DNA of 64,000 nucleotides from Algoriphagus aquaeductus (GCF_003253485.1 NZ_QKTX01000001.1:408799-472798); one strand, 5' to 3'. Shown: positions 9,337 to 19,133, counted from the stretch's first letter. Translations and numbers: made by a program. Notes: generated from the letters alone by a model not told the origin.

Positions 9337-9690
9337 TTATTGATTGGAAGTAGAATCTGCGGGTGTTTCCACTGCCGGTAGTGCGTTTTGGGTATCACCA
9401 AATGCCGGTGTTACCACTTGCTGCTTTGCACTTTCGATATTTGGAGAAGAAAACTGGTTGGGCTGACTGGTCGTGTAGAAGGCGGAAGAAGCCAGGGAAA
9501 GAACCAGGATCGCAATGGCTAAAACCCAAGTCGCTTTTTCAAGAACATTTCCGGTTCGGGTCACACCCATGATTTGAGAGGCACTGCCTCCGAAAGCCGC
9601 TCCGGCTCCACCTTTTGAATTTTGGCCAAGGATCACCAGGATAAGCAATACTGCCAAAACCAAAATAATACTGATTAATAAGGTAAACAT
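9337..9690 (-). CDS. secG: preprotein translocase subunit SecG
   Basis: This 117-residue inner membrane protein has two transmembrane helices (about 2-22 and 55-75) joined by the SecG signature loop GQNSKGGAGAAFGGSASQIMG. The tail is polar, rich in Ser and Gln, as in other Bacteroidota. SecG assists SecYE and SecA in protein export. It is the last gene of the minus-strand operon and starts 10 bp after the upstream hypothetical gene. Confidence 0.95.
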   Translation of the reverse strand: MFTLLISIILVLAVLLILVILGQNSKGGAGAAFGGSASQIMGVTRTGNVLEKATWVLAIAILVLSLASSAFYTTSQPNQFSSPNIESAKQQVVTPAFGDTQNALPAVETPADSTSNQ

Positions 9691-9700
9691 ATAAGTAAGG

Positions 9701-10459
9701 TTAATCTTTCAATTTTTGAATTAAGTCCGCAAAGTAAGTCCTTTTATCGGGAAACTTCAAAGAGAGTTTCTCATAAATTTCCCTAGCCATTTCTTTTTTA
9801 CCCTGCTTTGTCAAAATTTTCGCAAAGGTCTCGGATATCAGATGTTCATTTAATTTGGTGCTGCTGTCAGCGAGATTTTCGGTATTTTGATTGGCTTCAA
9901 TTTCTTTGATCGTGGCTAATTTGATGTCTTTTTTGCTAAAAGCCTTGATCAGATCAATCTGTTCCTTTTTTTTCGAGTCCAGAATTTCCCGCTTTTCTTT
10001 CCGCTTGATAGTCTCGATCAGGTCATCCTTGGGAGGCTTTCTTCTTTTGGATTTAGGGGCTGTTTTTTCCTCTTCCTCCACAGTTCCCCCTTTCAGTTGT
10101 TCTCCTAGCTTTTTGAGCGAGGCGGTTCTTTTTTGAGGGTTAGTGTCTGATTGGTTATCCTCTGGTAACAAATCTTCTTTGGCAGGCAAGGGTTGGACCT
10201 CTGCTACTGGTTTTTCAATCCATTGTTTTAGCCAGATACGATCTGGGCTGGTCAATGCTGCCAAAGCTAAAGAAGGGCCTGCTTTGCCTTCATTTCTCAA
10301 AAATTCATAGCGGGCAGCAAGACTGTGAGCCAAATGGAAATAGGGAAAGTTTTCCTGAACCTTTTTCAGATGGAGGAAGTCAGCTTTATCCAGCTGATCC
10401 GATTTTTTGAGGAGTTCCAGAAATTGAATCGAGTTCACACTTTTGGGTTTTGATTCCAA
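9701..10459 (-). CDS. hypothetical protein with Lys/Glu-rich middle (252 aa)
   Basis: A soluble protein whose N-terminal 90 residues look helical (VNSIQFLELLKKSDQLDKADFLHLKKVQENFPYFHLAHSLAARYEF). A charged linker of about 100 residues rich in Lys, Glu and Asp follows. The C-terminal helical pair, TFAKILTKQGKKEMAREIYEKLSLKFPDKRTYFADLIQKL, resembles a single TPR-like hairpin. It sits between lptE and secG. By position, and because this arrangement seems usual in the group, a role linked to envelope biogenesis is possible but unproven. Confidence 0.75.
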   Translation of the reverse strand: MESKPKSVNSIQFLELLKKSDQLDKADFLHLKKVQENFPYFHLAHSLAARYEFLRNEGKAGPSLALAALTSPDRIWLKQWIEKPVAEVQPLPAKEDLLPEDNQSDTNPQKRTASLKKLGEQLKGGTVEEEEKTAPKSKRRKPPKDDLIETIKRKEKREILDSKKKEQIDLIKAFSKKDIKLATIKEIEANQNTENLADSSTKLNEHLISETFAKILTKQGKKEMAREIYEKLSLKFPDKRTYFADLIQKLKD

Positions 10460-10469
10460 TATAGGGATT

Positions 10470-11006
10470 TTACCAGTTGGCTACAGTAGCAGTGAAAATA
10501 TCCTGGATGATCGTTTCAAATATTTCTTCCACCAGCTGACTTTCCACATCCAACAAGGTCACACTTCGTGGATCATAGTCTTTGAAAAAGGAAAAAGATT
10601 GCTTTTTATTTTCTTCCTCATTGGTAAGATTGACGTATTCCACATCGACGGTGATGGTCAATCTCATTTGTCCAGCCCGATCCGGGAGATTGGGGTCACC
10701 GCTGGACACGACAGCTTGAGGGGAAAGGGAATACCTGGAAATGGCTCCGGCAAACTGCAGATCGCCGTTGGTTCGGACCAGCTCGAGTTGGGTGTTTCTC
10801 TGGTAATATTCTTTTAGGGATTCTGTAAAGAGTTGTTCCATGTTGGCCGGACCACCACCGGAATCATTGAAAAAATTCTCCACCGAGAAAGTCTTGACCA
10901 ACTCGTAATTGATATTGGTGCCGGTAAAGCTGTATTTGATCGAACAACCGGAAAGGATGGACAATAATATGCTCGCCATCAAGACAATTCTTTTACTCAA
11001 TTTCAT
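10470..11006 (-). CDS. lptE: LptE family LPS-assembly lipoprotein
   Basis: A 178-residue lipoprotein starting [21 protein letters not shown], with lipobox LSGC (Cys21). The body (KTFSVENFFN, LFTESLKEYYQRNTQLELV, GDLQFAGAISRYSLSP) has the alternating strand and helix pattern of Bacteroidota LptE. LptE plugs the LptD barrel that delivers LPS to the outer leaflet. The start at 11006 is preferred because it places the signal peptide at the N-terminus. It overlaps the end of the sigma54-type activator by 14 bp, which indicates translational coupling. Confidence 0.85.
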   Translation of the reverse strand: MKLSKRIVLMASILLSILSGCSIKYSFTGTNINYELVKTFSVENFFNDSGGGPANMEQLFTESLKEYYQRNTQLELVRTNGDLQFAGAISRYSLSPQAVVSSGDPNLPDRAGQMRLTITVDVEYVNLTNEEENKKQSFSFFKDYDPRSVTLLDVESQLVEEIFETIIQDIFTATVANW

Positions 11007-12276
11007 ACTGCTTGATTTTACGGTATAGGGTGCGTTCAGAAATCCCCAAATCTCCCGCTGCATACTTTCTTTTATTGTTGTGTTTTCGCAGCGCTTTGAG
11101 GATCATTTCTTTTTCCTTTCGCTCCAGAGAAAGCGAGCTGTCATCTTCTTCATGCACAATGTCCTCAATGACATCCTCCTCATAATCTTCTTCAGCCGAT
11201 GCGGTAGATTTCTTGGAATCTATCACCAATGGCATGGCATAAGGCGAGGGTGTCTCTGCCGCCTCTTTGGAAATGATTCCAGAGTCGATGTCTTCGAAAA
11301 GGCCTTGATGCTTTTGCATGATGGAGGAGTTGATTCCCCCGTTTTGATAAGATTCCAATACTAGCTTTTTGAGATCATTCATGTCCTTTTTCATGTCAAA
11401 AAGGACTTTGTAAAGAATATCTCTTTCAGAAAAATCAATGCTTTCACTGCTTCCTGCGCCAATGGCCATGGGAAGACGGGAACTTTCTTGTGGCAAATAC
11501 CTGGATAGGATTTGGGCATTGACCTCTCGGGTTTCTTCCAAAAGGGAAATTTGCTCGGCAATATTTTTAAGCTGTCTGATATTTCCCGGAAAAGCGTATC
11601 TCATGAGCAGCTGTTGTGCTTCATGGTCCAGACTGATTGGCCTCACGTGGTATTTTTCGGAAAAGTCTCCGGTGAATTTCCGGAAAAGCAGTACCACATC
11701 TTCACCTCGCTCTCTTAGAGGAGGAACAAAAATCGGTACCGTATTGAGCCGGTAATAAAGGTCTTCCCGAAACTTTCCTTTTTCGACGGCTTTGATCAGA
11801 TTGACATTGGTGGCTGTGATGACACGTACATTGGTCTTTTGGACTTTGGAAGAACCTACTTTGATGAATTCTCCGTTTTCTAGCACGCGCAGAAGCCTTG
11901 CTTGAGTGCCAAGAGGCATCTCACCGATTTCATCCAGAAAAATTGATCCCCCGTCCGTGACTTCGAAATAGCCTTTTCGGGCTTCGTGTGCCCCTGTGAA
12001 AGAGCCTTTTTCATGTCCAAAGAGTTCTGAATCTATAGTGCCCTCAGGAATCGCCCCACAGTTGATCGCGATGAATTTACCATGCTTTCGAAGCGAGAGT
12101 GAATGGATTATTTTGGAAAAACTTTCCTTTCCGCTACCACTTTCTCCGGTGATCAGCACCGTCATATCTGTAGGTGAGGCCTGCATCGCCACCTGAATGG
12201 CATGATTGAGCAGAGGGCTGTTGCCGATGATCCCAAAGCGCTGTTTGACACTTTGAATTTCCTGTGGAGTGATCAT
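10993..12276 (-). CDS. sigma54-interacting transcriptional activator (AAA+ with Fis-type HTH)
   Basis: This 427-residue protein starts almost directly with the AAA+ domain: Walker [11 protein letters not shown] (about 44-53), the sigma54-contact loop GSFTGA (GAFTGA variant), Walker [14 protein letters not shown], and the arginine-finger region [15 protein letters not shown]. An acidic linker ([20 protein letters not shown]) leads to a Fis-like helix-turn-helix, [18 protein letters not shown]. There is no receiver, GAF or PAS sensor domain at the N-terminus, so control must come from another protein or from expression level. It overlaps miaB by ATGA and lptE by 14 bp. Targets are unknown. Confidence 0.92.
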   Translation of the reverse strand: MITPQEIQSVKQRFGIIGNSPLLNHAIQVAMQASPTDMTVLITGESGSGKESFSKIIHSLSLRKHGKFIAINCGAIPEGTIDSELFGHEKGSFTGAHEARKGYFEVTDGGSIFLDEIGEMPLGTQARLLRVLENGEFIKVGSSKVQKTNVRVITATNVNLIKAVEKGKFREDLYYRLNTVPIFVPPLRERGEDVVLLFRKFTGDFSEKYHVRPISLDHEAQQLLMRYAFPGNIRQLKNIAEQISLLEETREVNAQILSRYLPQESSRLPMAIGAGSSESIDFSERDILYKVLFDMKKDMNDLKKLVLESYQNGGINSSIMQKHQGLFEDIDSGIISKEAAETPSPYAMPLVIDSKKSTASAEEDYEEDVIEDIVHEEDDSSLSLERKEKEMILKALRKHNNKRKYAAGDLGISERTLYRKIKQYEIE

Positions 12277-13748
12277 GCTAAGGCTGGATTTATTTCCAAT
12301 ATTTCACCGAACAAGGTGGCAGGGGAACAGTCTGTGATTTTCACCTTGACATAATCGCCTTTCTTGGCTTTTCCGGCAGGGATAATGACCACTTTGTTTG
12401 CGGAATTTCTTCCTTTGAGCTGTTGATCCGATTTTTTGGCAGTTCCTTCGATCAGGATCAGCTGTTCTTTGCCCAAATCGAGTTTGTTTCGTTCATTGGA
12501 AAGCAGACTTTGCTTTTCGATGATTTCGGCCAATCTTCTTTTCTTTATCTCTAAAGGAATATCATCTTCAAATTTCTTCGCGGCCAAGGTGCCGGGTCTT
12601 TCCGAATAGTAAAACATGTAAGAAAAATCATATTGCACGATATCCATCAGTGAAAGCGTGTCTTGATGTTCTTCCTCAGTTTCGGTGCAGAATCCTGCAA
12701 TCATATCGGATGAAATCCCGCATTCCTCACCCAAGATCTCGCGAATAGCTCGGACTCTATCCAAGTACCATTCCCGGTCATAGGTACGGTTCATCAGTTC
12801 CAAAACCCGGCTGTTTCCGGATTGGACCGGAAGGTGGATGTACTTGCAGATGTTGTCGTACTTCTTCATGGTATGAAGTACTTCGTCAGTGATGTCTTTG
12901 GGATGGGAGGTGGAAAAACGAACCCGAAGGTAGGGGCTTACCTGTGCCACCATTTCCAATAGATGGGCAAAACTGACCACTTGGCTTACTTCTTCCTCTT
13001 TCTTGTTCAATCGCGCCTTGTTGTTTTCTTCAGGTGACCACTTGTAAGAGTCCACGTTTTGACCCAAAAGCGTCACTTCTCTGTAGCCTTTTTCAAACAA
13101 ATCTTTGGCTTCGGCCACAATAGAGTGCGGATCCCGACTTCGCTCACGACCTCGGGTAAAAGGCACCACACAGAAGGAACACATGTTGTCACAGCCGCGC
13201 ATGATGGAGATGAAAGCAGTAACTCCGTTGGAATTCAGACGAACCGGAGCGATGTCGGCGTAGGTCTCCTCACGGGACAGAAATGTATTTACCGCCTTTT
13301 GTCCCTCTTCTGCCACCGCTACCAGATTGGGAAGGTCACGATAGGCATCAGGTCCGACGACCACATCAACGATTTTTTCTTCGCTGAGGAGATTTTCTTT
13401 CAGGCGTTCAGCCATGCATCCCAATACCCCGATGGTCAGGTCCGGATTTTCTTTTTTGATCTGGTTGAATTGACTGAGCCGCTTACGGACAGTTTGCTCT
13501 GCTTTTTCCCGGATGGAGCAGGTGTTCAAGAAGATTACATCAGCCTTTTCAAAGTCAGAAGTGGTGTCGTAGCCGTTTTCTTTCATGATCGAGGCGACGA
13601 TCTCCGAGTCAGAGAAATTCATCTGACAGCCATAGCTTTCGATATAGAGTTTTTTGGTCTTACCGGTGTTTTCGTCCGGGGTAGTCTTATAGTCACAAGC
13701 CTGTGCCTCTTCGGCAGAGATGATATCGATATCTTTGATCAAGTCCAT
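12273..13748 (-). CDS. miaB: tRNA-2-methylthio-N6-dimethylallyladenosine synthase MiaB
   Basis: This 491-residue radical SAM methylthiotransferase modifies i6A37 of tRNAs reading UNN codons. The N-terminal UPF0004 cluster cysteines are in [20 protein letters not shown] and [10 protein letters not shown]. The radical SAM CxxxCxxC is in [21 protein letters not shown]-terminal TRAM domain ends the protein ([16 protein letters not shown]). It is the first gene of the five-gene operon leading to secG. Confidence 0.97.
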   Translation of the reverse strand: MDLIKDIDIISAEEAQACDYKTTPDENTGKTKKLYIESYGCQMNFSDSEIVASIMKENGYDTTSDFEKADVIFLNTCSIREKAEQTVRKRLSQFNQIKKENPDLTIGVLGCMAERLKENLLSEEKIVDVVVGPDAYRDLPNLVAVAEEGQKAVNTFLSREETYADIAPVRLNSNGVTAFISIMRGCDNMCSFCVVPFTRGRERSRDPHSIVAEAKDLFEKGYREVTLLGQNVDSYKWSPEENNKARLNKKEEEVSQVVSFAHLLEMVAQVSPYLRVRFSTSHPKDITDEVLHTMKKYDNICKYIHLPVQSGNSRVLELMNRTYDREWYLDRVRAIREILGEECGISSDMIAGFCTETEEEHQDTLSLMDIVQYDFSYMFYYSERPGTLAAKKFEDDIPLEIKKRRLAEIIEKQSLLSNERNKLDLGKEQLILIEGTAKKSDQQLKGRNSANKVVIIPAGKAKKGDYVKVKITDCSPATLFGEILEINPALA

Positions 13749-13885
13749 TGAATGGAAGTTGGGTTTAATTCGGGTAAACGGAATCCTCGGTTTGAGCTGG
13801 AATTCATCTAAAACTTATAAAGAATCCATAGGGTTGCAAAATTAGGAAAATGCGGACAAAATGGCAGAATCTGCTAGCTTTTAAT

Positions 13886-15013
13886 TCAGCCTTTTCCGTT
13901 GGAAATGTGAAATGGGATTTTAAGTTGCTCCCCAAAATACACTTGCTCTTCCGTGAGGTTCAGGTTGGAAATTCCAAGACCCAAAAGTCGGACAGGTTTC
14001 GGAATCTCTTCTTGCCGGAGTAGTTCCAAACCGACTTCCCAGAGTTGGTCCGCGTTGGGATATTGCTCCAGTGTTTTGCTTCGGGTTTGTTGAGAAAAAT
14101 CAGAGAACTTGATTTTAACCGTCACCGTACGTCCTTTGATTCCGCTTTTTTCGATACGACGGACTACTTCTTCAAAGATGGGATAGAAATGCGCTTCCAT
14201 TTCTTGCAAGGAAATGAGGTCCTTTTCGAAGGTGTTTTCCGCACTGAGACTTTTTCTTACCCGATGAGGTTGAACTTCTGATAGATGAATGCCTCTCACG
14301 ATGTTGTAATAATGCAATCCCGATTTCCCAAATTTCTTGGTCAAAAACTGAAGGGAATATTCCTTGAGGTCTTTGCCATTGTGGATGCCCAGTTTTTGCA
14401 TCTTTTCTGCAGTGACTTTTCCGATGCCGAAAAATTTCCCGATCGGCAACTTTTCCAAAAACGCTTCAGCCTCCTCCGGTAAAATCACGGCTTGCCCATT
14501 GGGCTTGTTCAAGTCTGAGGCTGTTTTCGCCAAAAACTTGTTGTAGCTCACCCCGGCTGAGGCATTGAGTCCGGTTTTTTCCTTGATTTTTGCCCGGATT
14601 TGACGGGCGATCAGGATAGCGGATTTCAACCCCACCTTGTTTTCAGTCACATCCAGAAATGCCTCATCCAGGGAAAGTGGCTCCACCAAATCCGTGTATT
14701 CATAGAAAATATCCCGGATTTGAAGCGAAATCTCTTTGTATCGCTCAAATCTCGGCCGAGCAAAAATCAAGTGTGGGCATTTTTTAGCTGCCAAAGCCGA
14801 AGACATAGCAGAGTGGATCCCGAATTTTCTTGCTTCATAGCTTGCAGCCGCGACCACTCCTCGAGCTTCGTTTCCGCCTACTACCAAGGGTTTTCCCCTC
14901 CATTCCGGATGGTCAAGCTGCTCCACCGATGCATAAAAAGCATCCATGTCCACATGAATGATTTTACGGGTAGGAGAGGAGTTGACCGGTTTAATTTCCA
15001 CGGAGTAGTTCAA
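13886..15013 (-). CDS. dinB: DNA polymerase IV (Y-family)
   Basis: This 375-residue translesion polymerase has the catalytic metal ligands in HVDMDAFYASVEQ and SLDEAFLDVTE, the finger motif AASYEARKFGIHSAMS, the thumb helix-hairpin-helix IGKFFGIGKVTAEKMQKLGI, and a little-finger domain at the C-terminus. The last residues lack an obvious beta-clamp motif of the QLxLF type (QLKIPFHISNGKG is the nearest). The start overlaps the end of pabB by 23 bp, so it is probably co-transcribed with that gene. Confidence 0.95.
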   Translation of the reverse strand: MNYSVEIKPVNSSPTRKIIHVDMDAFYASVEQLDHPEWRGKPLVVGGNEARGVVAAASYEARKFGIHSAMSSALAAKKCPHLIFARPRFERYKEISLQIRDIFYEYTDLVEPLSLDEAFLDVTENKVGLKSAILIARQIRAKIKEKTGLNASAGVSYNKFLAKTASDLNKPNGQAVILPEEAEAFLEKLPIGKFFGIGKVTAEKMQKLGIHNGKDLKEYSLQFLTKKFGKSGLHYYNIVRGIHLSEVQPHRVRKSLSAENTFEKDLISLQEMEAHFYPIFEEVVRRIEKSGIKGRTVTVKIKFSDFSQQTRSKTLEQYPNADQLWEVGLELLRQEEIPKPVRLLGLGISNLNLTEEQVYFGEQLKIPFHISNGKG

Positions 15014-16235
15014 AGATGGCTTGGGCTTTCAGTGCACATTCTTCATATTCCTGTTCTACAGAAGCATCAACTGTGATGGCACTGCCCACACCAAAATAGA
15101 GTTTTTTTGCCTCCATATCAGCAATTACAGATCGAATGATCACCGAAAAGTCGAAATCTCCTTCATCGTCGATCCATCCAAAAGCACCTGAAAACCATCC
15201 TCTTTTGAAGCTTTCCTCTCGGTCAATGATGTTTATCGTACTGATTTTTGGTGCCCCGGTCATACTTCCCATAGGGAATGTCGCTTCTATGATTTGTCGA
15301 AAGGAAACTTTCGGTTGCAGCCTTGAGTGAATGGTACTGATCATCTGAAAGACTCGCGGAAGAGGATAGATGCCAAAAAGTTCCTTGACTTGAACACTTC
15401 CGGTCTCTGATACTCTTGCCAGGTCATTTCGCATCAAGTCGGTAATCATCAGATTTTCGGCTTGTTCTTTTTCTGAATTTCTAAGCGATTCCGCGTTAAT
15501 TTTATCCTGAATGGGGTCACTCGATCTTTGGATGGTTCCTTTGATGGGCTGTGCGATCAATGTTTTTCCTTCTTTTTTCAAAAATCGCTCTGGAGATGCC
15601 GATACCAGCCACTTGTTACTTGCTTTGAAAAGAGCCGCAAAAGGCATGTTGGATAACTGGTTGAGGTGAAAAAAAGAAGCAATCGGATCCCAATTTTCAT
15701 ATGTTCCGAAATAGGCCTGACAGAAGTTTGCCTCATAGGTATTTCCTTCCAAAATCTCCTGCTGGATGGTCGCAATATGTTGAAGGTATTCCTCTTTTGA
15801 GATTTGGGGAAAAACCTCACAGGCAGTATGGAAATAGTGGGGAAGCTTAAAGTTTTTGATTTCGATAAGCCAATGTTCAGGAAATGGATGAGTGCTACTG
15901 AATCCGTCATTTTCAATTTTCAGATTCCACTCGGGTTCAAAAAAGCACACATCAGGAAGGTCAAAAAAAGCCGGGTTTTTACTTTGGAGATTTTCTATGC
16001 GGTTTTTAAGGTCATATCCGATAATGCCTACTTTCCAACCGGGCAAATCCCAGACCGAAGGTTCGGAAAGTTCGCTGTGGCCCAAAAAAAGGAAATTCCC
16101 AAAAGGCCCATTAAGGTAGGGGTGGCCATTGCCGGTCGTCCAGGCAAGGAACGGAAATTTTTCATTTGCCCAATAGAGTAGTTTTTTCTTCCAATCCGCA
16201 ATATCGAGCCGGTAAAAGGTCTTGTTCGCTTCCAT
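14991..16235 (-). CDS. pabB: aminodeoxychorismate synthase component I
   Basis: This 414-residue chorismate-binding enzyme has PIKGTIQRSSDP, and the Lys of PIKGT marks PabB-type aminodeoxychorismate synthases rather than anthranilate synthase (PIAGT). Other motifs are MITDLMRNDLARV, FPMGSMTGAPKISTINIID and the glycine-rich end YFGVGSAITVDASVEQEYEE. With a PabA amidotransferase it makes 4-amino-4-deoxychorismate for folate synthesis. No pabA or pabC lies in the window; the glutamine amidotransferase at 21263 is a different type. The end overlaps dinB. Confidence 0.9.
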   Translation of the reverse strand: MEANKTFYRLDIADWKKKLLYWANEKFPFLAWTTGNGHPYLNGPFGNFLFLGHSELSEPSVWDLPGWKVGIIGYDLKNRIENLQSKNPAFFDLPDVCFFEPEWNLKIENDGFSSTHPFPEHWLIEIKNFKLPHYFHTACEVFPQISKEEYLQHIATIQQEILEGNTYEANFCQAYFGTYENWDPIASFFHLNQLSNMPFAALFKASNKWLVSASPERFLKKEGKTLIAQPIKGTIQRSSDPIQDKINAESLRNSEKEQAENLMITDLMRNDLARVSETGSVQVKELFGIYPLPRVFQMISTIHSRLQPKVSFRQIIEATFPMGSMTGAPKISTINIIDREESFKRGWFSGAFGWIDDEGDFDFSVIIRSVIADMEAKKLYFGVGSAITVDASVEQEYEECALKAQAIFELLRGN

Positions 16236-16242
16236 TTTGACA

Positions 16243-16278
16243 CAAAAAAAGAGGAATTCTATTGAATTCCCCCTTTTT
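16243..16278 (-). terminator. terminator downstream of the YceI gene
   Basis: An inverted repeat, AAAAAGAGGAATTC with GAATTCCCCCTTTTT, loop TATT. On the minus strand the stem is followed by a run of T. It separates YceI from pabB. Confidence 0.7.
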
Positions 16279-16300
16279 AATCATTGTGGTAGTTGTGTTA

Positions 16301-17023
16301 TTACTTTGCAGTCACATCCAATACCAAAGAAACGGTATTGTAGATGAACTGATCTTTAGCTTTGTCAGTGGCGGCAGCTTCATCACCATACATCAATCCC
16401 CACTGGGTTCTGTCGATGTTGAAACCTGCCTTTGCAGCAACAGTTCCGTTTGCAATGCTAACTGCTGCAGGAAACTTAATGTTTTTGGTAGTACCTCTCA
16501 TGGTCAGGTTACCGCTGATCCAATGCGTTGGATTGGAGGGTGATAGAGAGCTGTCAGAGGAAGGAGTGAATTCAGAAGAGAATTCTTGCTTGTCAGCAAT
16601 CACATCTGAAGAAGAGAAAGGCGCTACACCAGTGATTTCGAATGTTGCAGTAGGGAAGTTGGCAGCATCAAAGAAGTCTGCTGATTGTAGGTGACCATAA
16701 AGTTTGCCATGGAATTCAGAACCTGCCTCCATGTCTTCGATCGTCAAACCCGGAATGTCAAAGGTGAACGAACCACCGGTGATTTGATCACCTGCCACAG
16801 TCAAGGTTCCTCCTGTAGAAGGGATTTTACCAAAATGCTTTCCTGCTGGCTTATACCCTGTCCAAGAAATGGTAGTAGATGCCAAATCAAGGTTGAGAGT
16901 TTGACCTTCGCCTGCAGCTACTTCCTGGGCGTCTGTAGTTTCTACCGTATCACCAGGTTTGCCACAAGCGAACGCGATCATGGTAGCGGCTAAGAAGAGG
17001 CCAATTTGCTTTGTAATTTTCAT
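16301..17023 (-). CDS. YceI family lipoprotein
   Basis: A 240-residue protein with a lipoprotein-type signal (MKITKQIGLFLAATMIAFAC, Cys20) and a Thr/Glu-rich linker, then the YceI beta-barrel domain: STTISWTGYKPAGKHFGKI, GGSFTFDIPGLTIED, SADFFDAANFPTATFEIT, NLTMRGTTKNIKFP and AKAGFNIDRTQWGL. YceI proteins are lipocalin-like and bind long amphiphiles such as polyisoprenoids. The gene is monocistronic, with its own terminator. Confidence 0.92.
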   Translation of the reverse strand: MKITKQIGLFLAATMIAFACGKPGDTVETTDAQEVAAGEGQTLNLDLASTTISWTGYKPAGKHFGKIPSTGGTLTVAGDQITGGSFTFDIPGLTIEDMEAGSEFHGKLYGHLQSADFFDAANFPTATFEITGVAPFSSSDVIADKQEFSSEFTPSSDSSLSPSNPTHWISGNLTMRGTTKNIKFPAAVSIANGTVAAKAGFNIDRTQWGLMYGDEAAATDKAKDQFIYNTVSLVLDVTAK

Positions 17024-17164
17024 AGTTAATTGTTTTGTTGGATTGGTTTCTACATTTAATGTATAGACACGTAAACTCTATTCAGGAAAAAAAGTTCAGG
17101 ACTGATTCAAAATTTTTAATTTTCCACCCAGAAAAAGATTCATTAGAGATCAAAACAAGATAAA

Positions 17165-17683
17165 ATGGCAATACTGATGGATGTAAAGGGCAAATCTCCT
17201 GAGTTTGGAGAGGGATGTTGGTTGGCCCCCAATGCTACTGTAGTCGGAGATGTCAAAATGGGGAAAAATTGCACGGTGTGGTTTAATGCAGTTGTCAGAG
17301 GAGATGTCCATGAGATTCGGATTGGAGATGATACCAATATTCAGGATGGAGTGGTGATTCATTGCACCTATCAAAAAGCTCCAACCTACATTGGAAATCA
17401 GGTTTCTATTGCCCACAATGCCGTGGTGCATGGCTGTACAATTCATGACCGGGTATTGATCGGTATGGGTGCCATCGTGATGGATGGTGCCATCGTTCAT
17501 TCTGATTCTGTGATTGCGGCCGGAGCGGTGGTTTTGGCCGGGACAGTAGTGGAATCCGGTACGATCTATGCAGGCATACCGGCAAAAAAGGTGAAGGAAA
17601 TCGGTCCTGAGATGCGAGAGGTGATAGAGCGTACCGCACGAAATTACCCCATGTATGCGGGGTGGTTTCAGGAAAAATTTTAG
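17165..17683 (+). CDS. gamma-class carbonic anhydrase family protein
   Basis: This 172-residue protein is a left-handed beta-helix made of hexapeptide repeats (for example VVRGDVHEIRIGDDTNIQDGVVIH) with a C-terminal helix. The three zinc-ligand histidines of the family fit VVIHCT, SIAHNAVV and VVHGCTI. Members hydrate CO2 or act as ferripyochelin-binding-like or YrdA-type proteins. The trimeric active site residues appear intact. It is divergent from YceI and followed by a likely terminator. Confidence 0.9.
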   Translation: MAILMDVKGKSPEFGEGCWLAPNATVVGDVKMGKNCTVWFNAVVRGDVHEIRIGDDTNIQDGVVIHCTYQKAPTYIGNQVSIAHNAVVHGCTIHDRVLIGMGAIVMDGAIVHSDSVIAAGAVVLAGTVVESGTIYAGIPAKKVKEIGPEMREVIERTARNYPMYAGWFQEKF

Positions 17684-17703
17684 TAAATCTCAATTTTTTG
17701 CAT

Positions 17704-17745
17704 CACCATTTTTGGATTGGAAATGGTGGGTTTTGTATTTTCAAG
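17704..17745 (+). terminator. probable terminator of the carbonic anhydrase gene
   Basis: The stem CACCATTT with AAATGGTG (17704-17711, 17721-17728) is followed by GGTTTTGTATTTT. The T tract is interrupted, hence the moderate confidence. Confidence 0.5.
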
Positions 17746-17758
17746 CAAATTTTTGACT

Positions 17759-18280
17759 ATGAACACACTTTTTGAATTCCTCAGCAAGGGAAAAAATCTT
17801 TTCCTATTGGCCCTTATTTTCATCGGTTTTAATCTTTTGCTGACCCATTTCATGCCCAAGGAATACGCTTTGGATTTGAAATTTGCCTATACCGTTGAGG
17901 AAGCCTATTTGTCTTTGGGGCATTTGGATCAAGGCCAGCGTGATCTTTATCGCTTGGGGGTTTGGTCTTTGGACATGCCCTATATGCTGGTATATACCCT
18001 TTTTTTCATGGGTGTTTTGTCTCGAATTTGGAACAGCTGGAAATATTCCTGGTTACCTATTGCCATTTCATTGATGGATTTTTTTGAAAATATTTTGATT
18101 CTCAGAATCCTTAAAATCTACCCAAGCCAAGATGTGACTTTGGTACGGTTTGCCTCATTTTTTTCAACTTCCAAATGGCTCCTTGTCGGAGTGCTCTTGG
18201 TCTTTGGCGTTGTTGGGTTGGGATATTGGTTAGTCCAAAGAGGATACTCCCAAGCCAATTCTACAGAGGCAAGGCTCTGA
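17759..18280 (+). CDS. hypothetical integral membrane protein (173 aa)
   Basis: The protein begins MNTLFEFLSKGKNLFLLALIFIGFNLLLTHF and has about four transmembrane helices (near 10-28, 75-95, 100-125, 140-165). Between the first and second helix is a soluble loop, YTVEEAYLSLGHLDQGQRDLYRLGVW. The ATG at 17759 is preferred to 17717, since the added residues (including part of the terminator hairpin) look non-coding. No family is recognised. It lies upstream of the amidoligase operon on the same strand but is separated from it by 91 bp, so it is probably not part of it. Confidence 0.75.
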   Translation: MNTLFEFLSKGKNLFLLALIFIGFNLLLTHFMPKEYALDLKFAYTVEEAYLSLGHLDQGQRDLYRLGVWSLDMPYMLVYTLFFMGVLSRIWNSWKYSWLPIAISLMDFFENILILRILKIYPSQDVTLVRFASFFSTSKWLLVGVLLVFGVVGLGYWLVQRGYSQANSTEARL

Positions 18281-18344
18281 CCCTTTCTGTTAGGCTCCCG
18301 ATTTTCTTTTTTTCTTTTCCCTGAATTTTGACTAGTATTTGAGA

Positions 18345-18361
18345 ATGGTTAGTCAAACCAT
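18345..18361. promoter_or_regulatory. small inverted repeat just upstream of the amidoligase operon
   Basis: ATGGTT and AACCAT flank a 5-bp spacer, AGTCA, ending 10 bp before the start codon at 18372. It could be an operator or an mRNA hairpin over the ribosome-binding region. The repeat is short and the call is tentative. Confidence 0.25.
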
Positions 18362-18371
18362 CTAATTTAAA

Positions 18372-19094
18372 ATGGAAGGAATGAAAGAAGAATATTTTAA
18401 GTGGTACTCCCCGCACCTCAATCGTGATGTAGAAATGCTGGTTTTCGGACATGCAGGCTATCCGGTGGTGATATTTCCCACATCCATGGGCTCATTTCAT
18501 GAGAATAAGGACATGGGATTGATCGCCTCAGCCCAGTGGTATGTGGAGCAAGGATTGATTCAGATTTTTTGTCCGGAGAGCAATGACAGGCAAAGCTTTT
18601 ACAATAAGTCTATTCATCCTCATGAGCGAATCCAAAATCATGTGGCCTATGACAAAATGATCTGTCATGAGCTAGTGGAAAGAATCCGACTCAACACCTC
18701 TGCGGCAAAGGTGGTCGTAGCAGGATGTAGCTTTGGGGGCTACCATGCCAGCAATTTTGCTTTCAGGCATCCGGGGTACGTAAGCCATCTTTTCAGTATG
18801 AGCGGAGCGTTTGACATCCGGAATTTTATGGATGAATACCAGCATGACGACATTTATTACAATTGTCCGCTTGAATATCTACCAGGGCTTCAAGATGGGG
18901 AATTGTGGAAAATGGGGATTGTCCTCGGTACCTCCAATTGGGACATTTGCTTTGATTCCAATATCAAGCTGCATCAGATATTGAAAAGCAAAAATATTCA
19001 GCATTGGTTTGATGTGCGGCAGGATCGTCAGCATGATTGGCCACTCTGGAAGGAAATGTTTCCACACTACCTGTCCACTATCAAATTTGATTAA
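18372..19094 (+). CDS. predicted esterase (alpha/beta hydrolase, COG4947-like), first gene of amidoligase operon
   Basis: This 240-residue cytoplasmic alpha/beta hydrolase has its nucleophile elbow as VAGCSFGGYHASNFA (Ser120) and the likely catalytic His in RQDRQHDWPLW (His221). The N-terminal strand pair, EMLVFGHAGYPVVIFPTSMG, contains a probable oxyanion region. There is no signal peptide. It leads a five-gene operon with spacings of 39, 11, 42 and 1 bp. In this setting it may release, trans-acylate or hydrolyse the product of the ligases. The substrate is unknown. An alternative start (18381) would remove three residues. Confidence 0.85.
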   Translation: MEGMKEEYFKWYSPHLNRDVEMLVFGHAGYPVVIFPTSMGSFHENKDMGLIASAQWYVEQGLIQIFCPESNDRQSFYNKSIHPHERIQNHVAYDKMICHELVERIRLNTSAAKVVVAGCSFGGYHASNFAFRHPGYVSHLFSMSGAFDIRNFMDEYQHDDIYYNCPLEYLPGLQDGELWKMGIVLGTSNWDICFDSNIKLHQILKSKNIQHWFDVRQDRQHDWPLWKEMFPHYLSTIKFD

Positions 19095-19133
19095 TAGAAT
19101 CCACTAGCAACCTAAATTATTTACCTAAGAATT

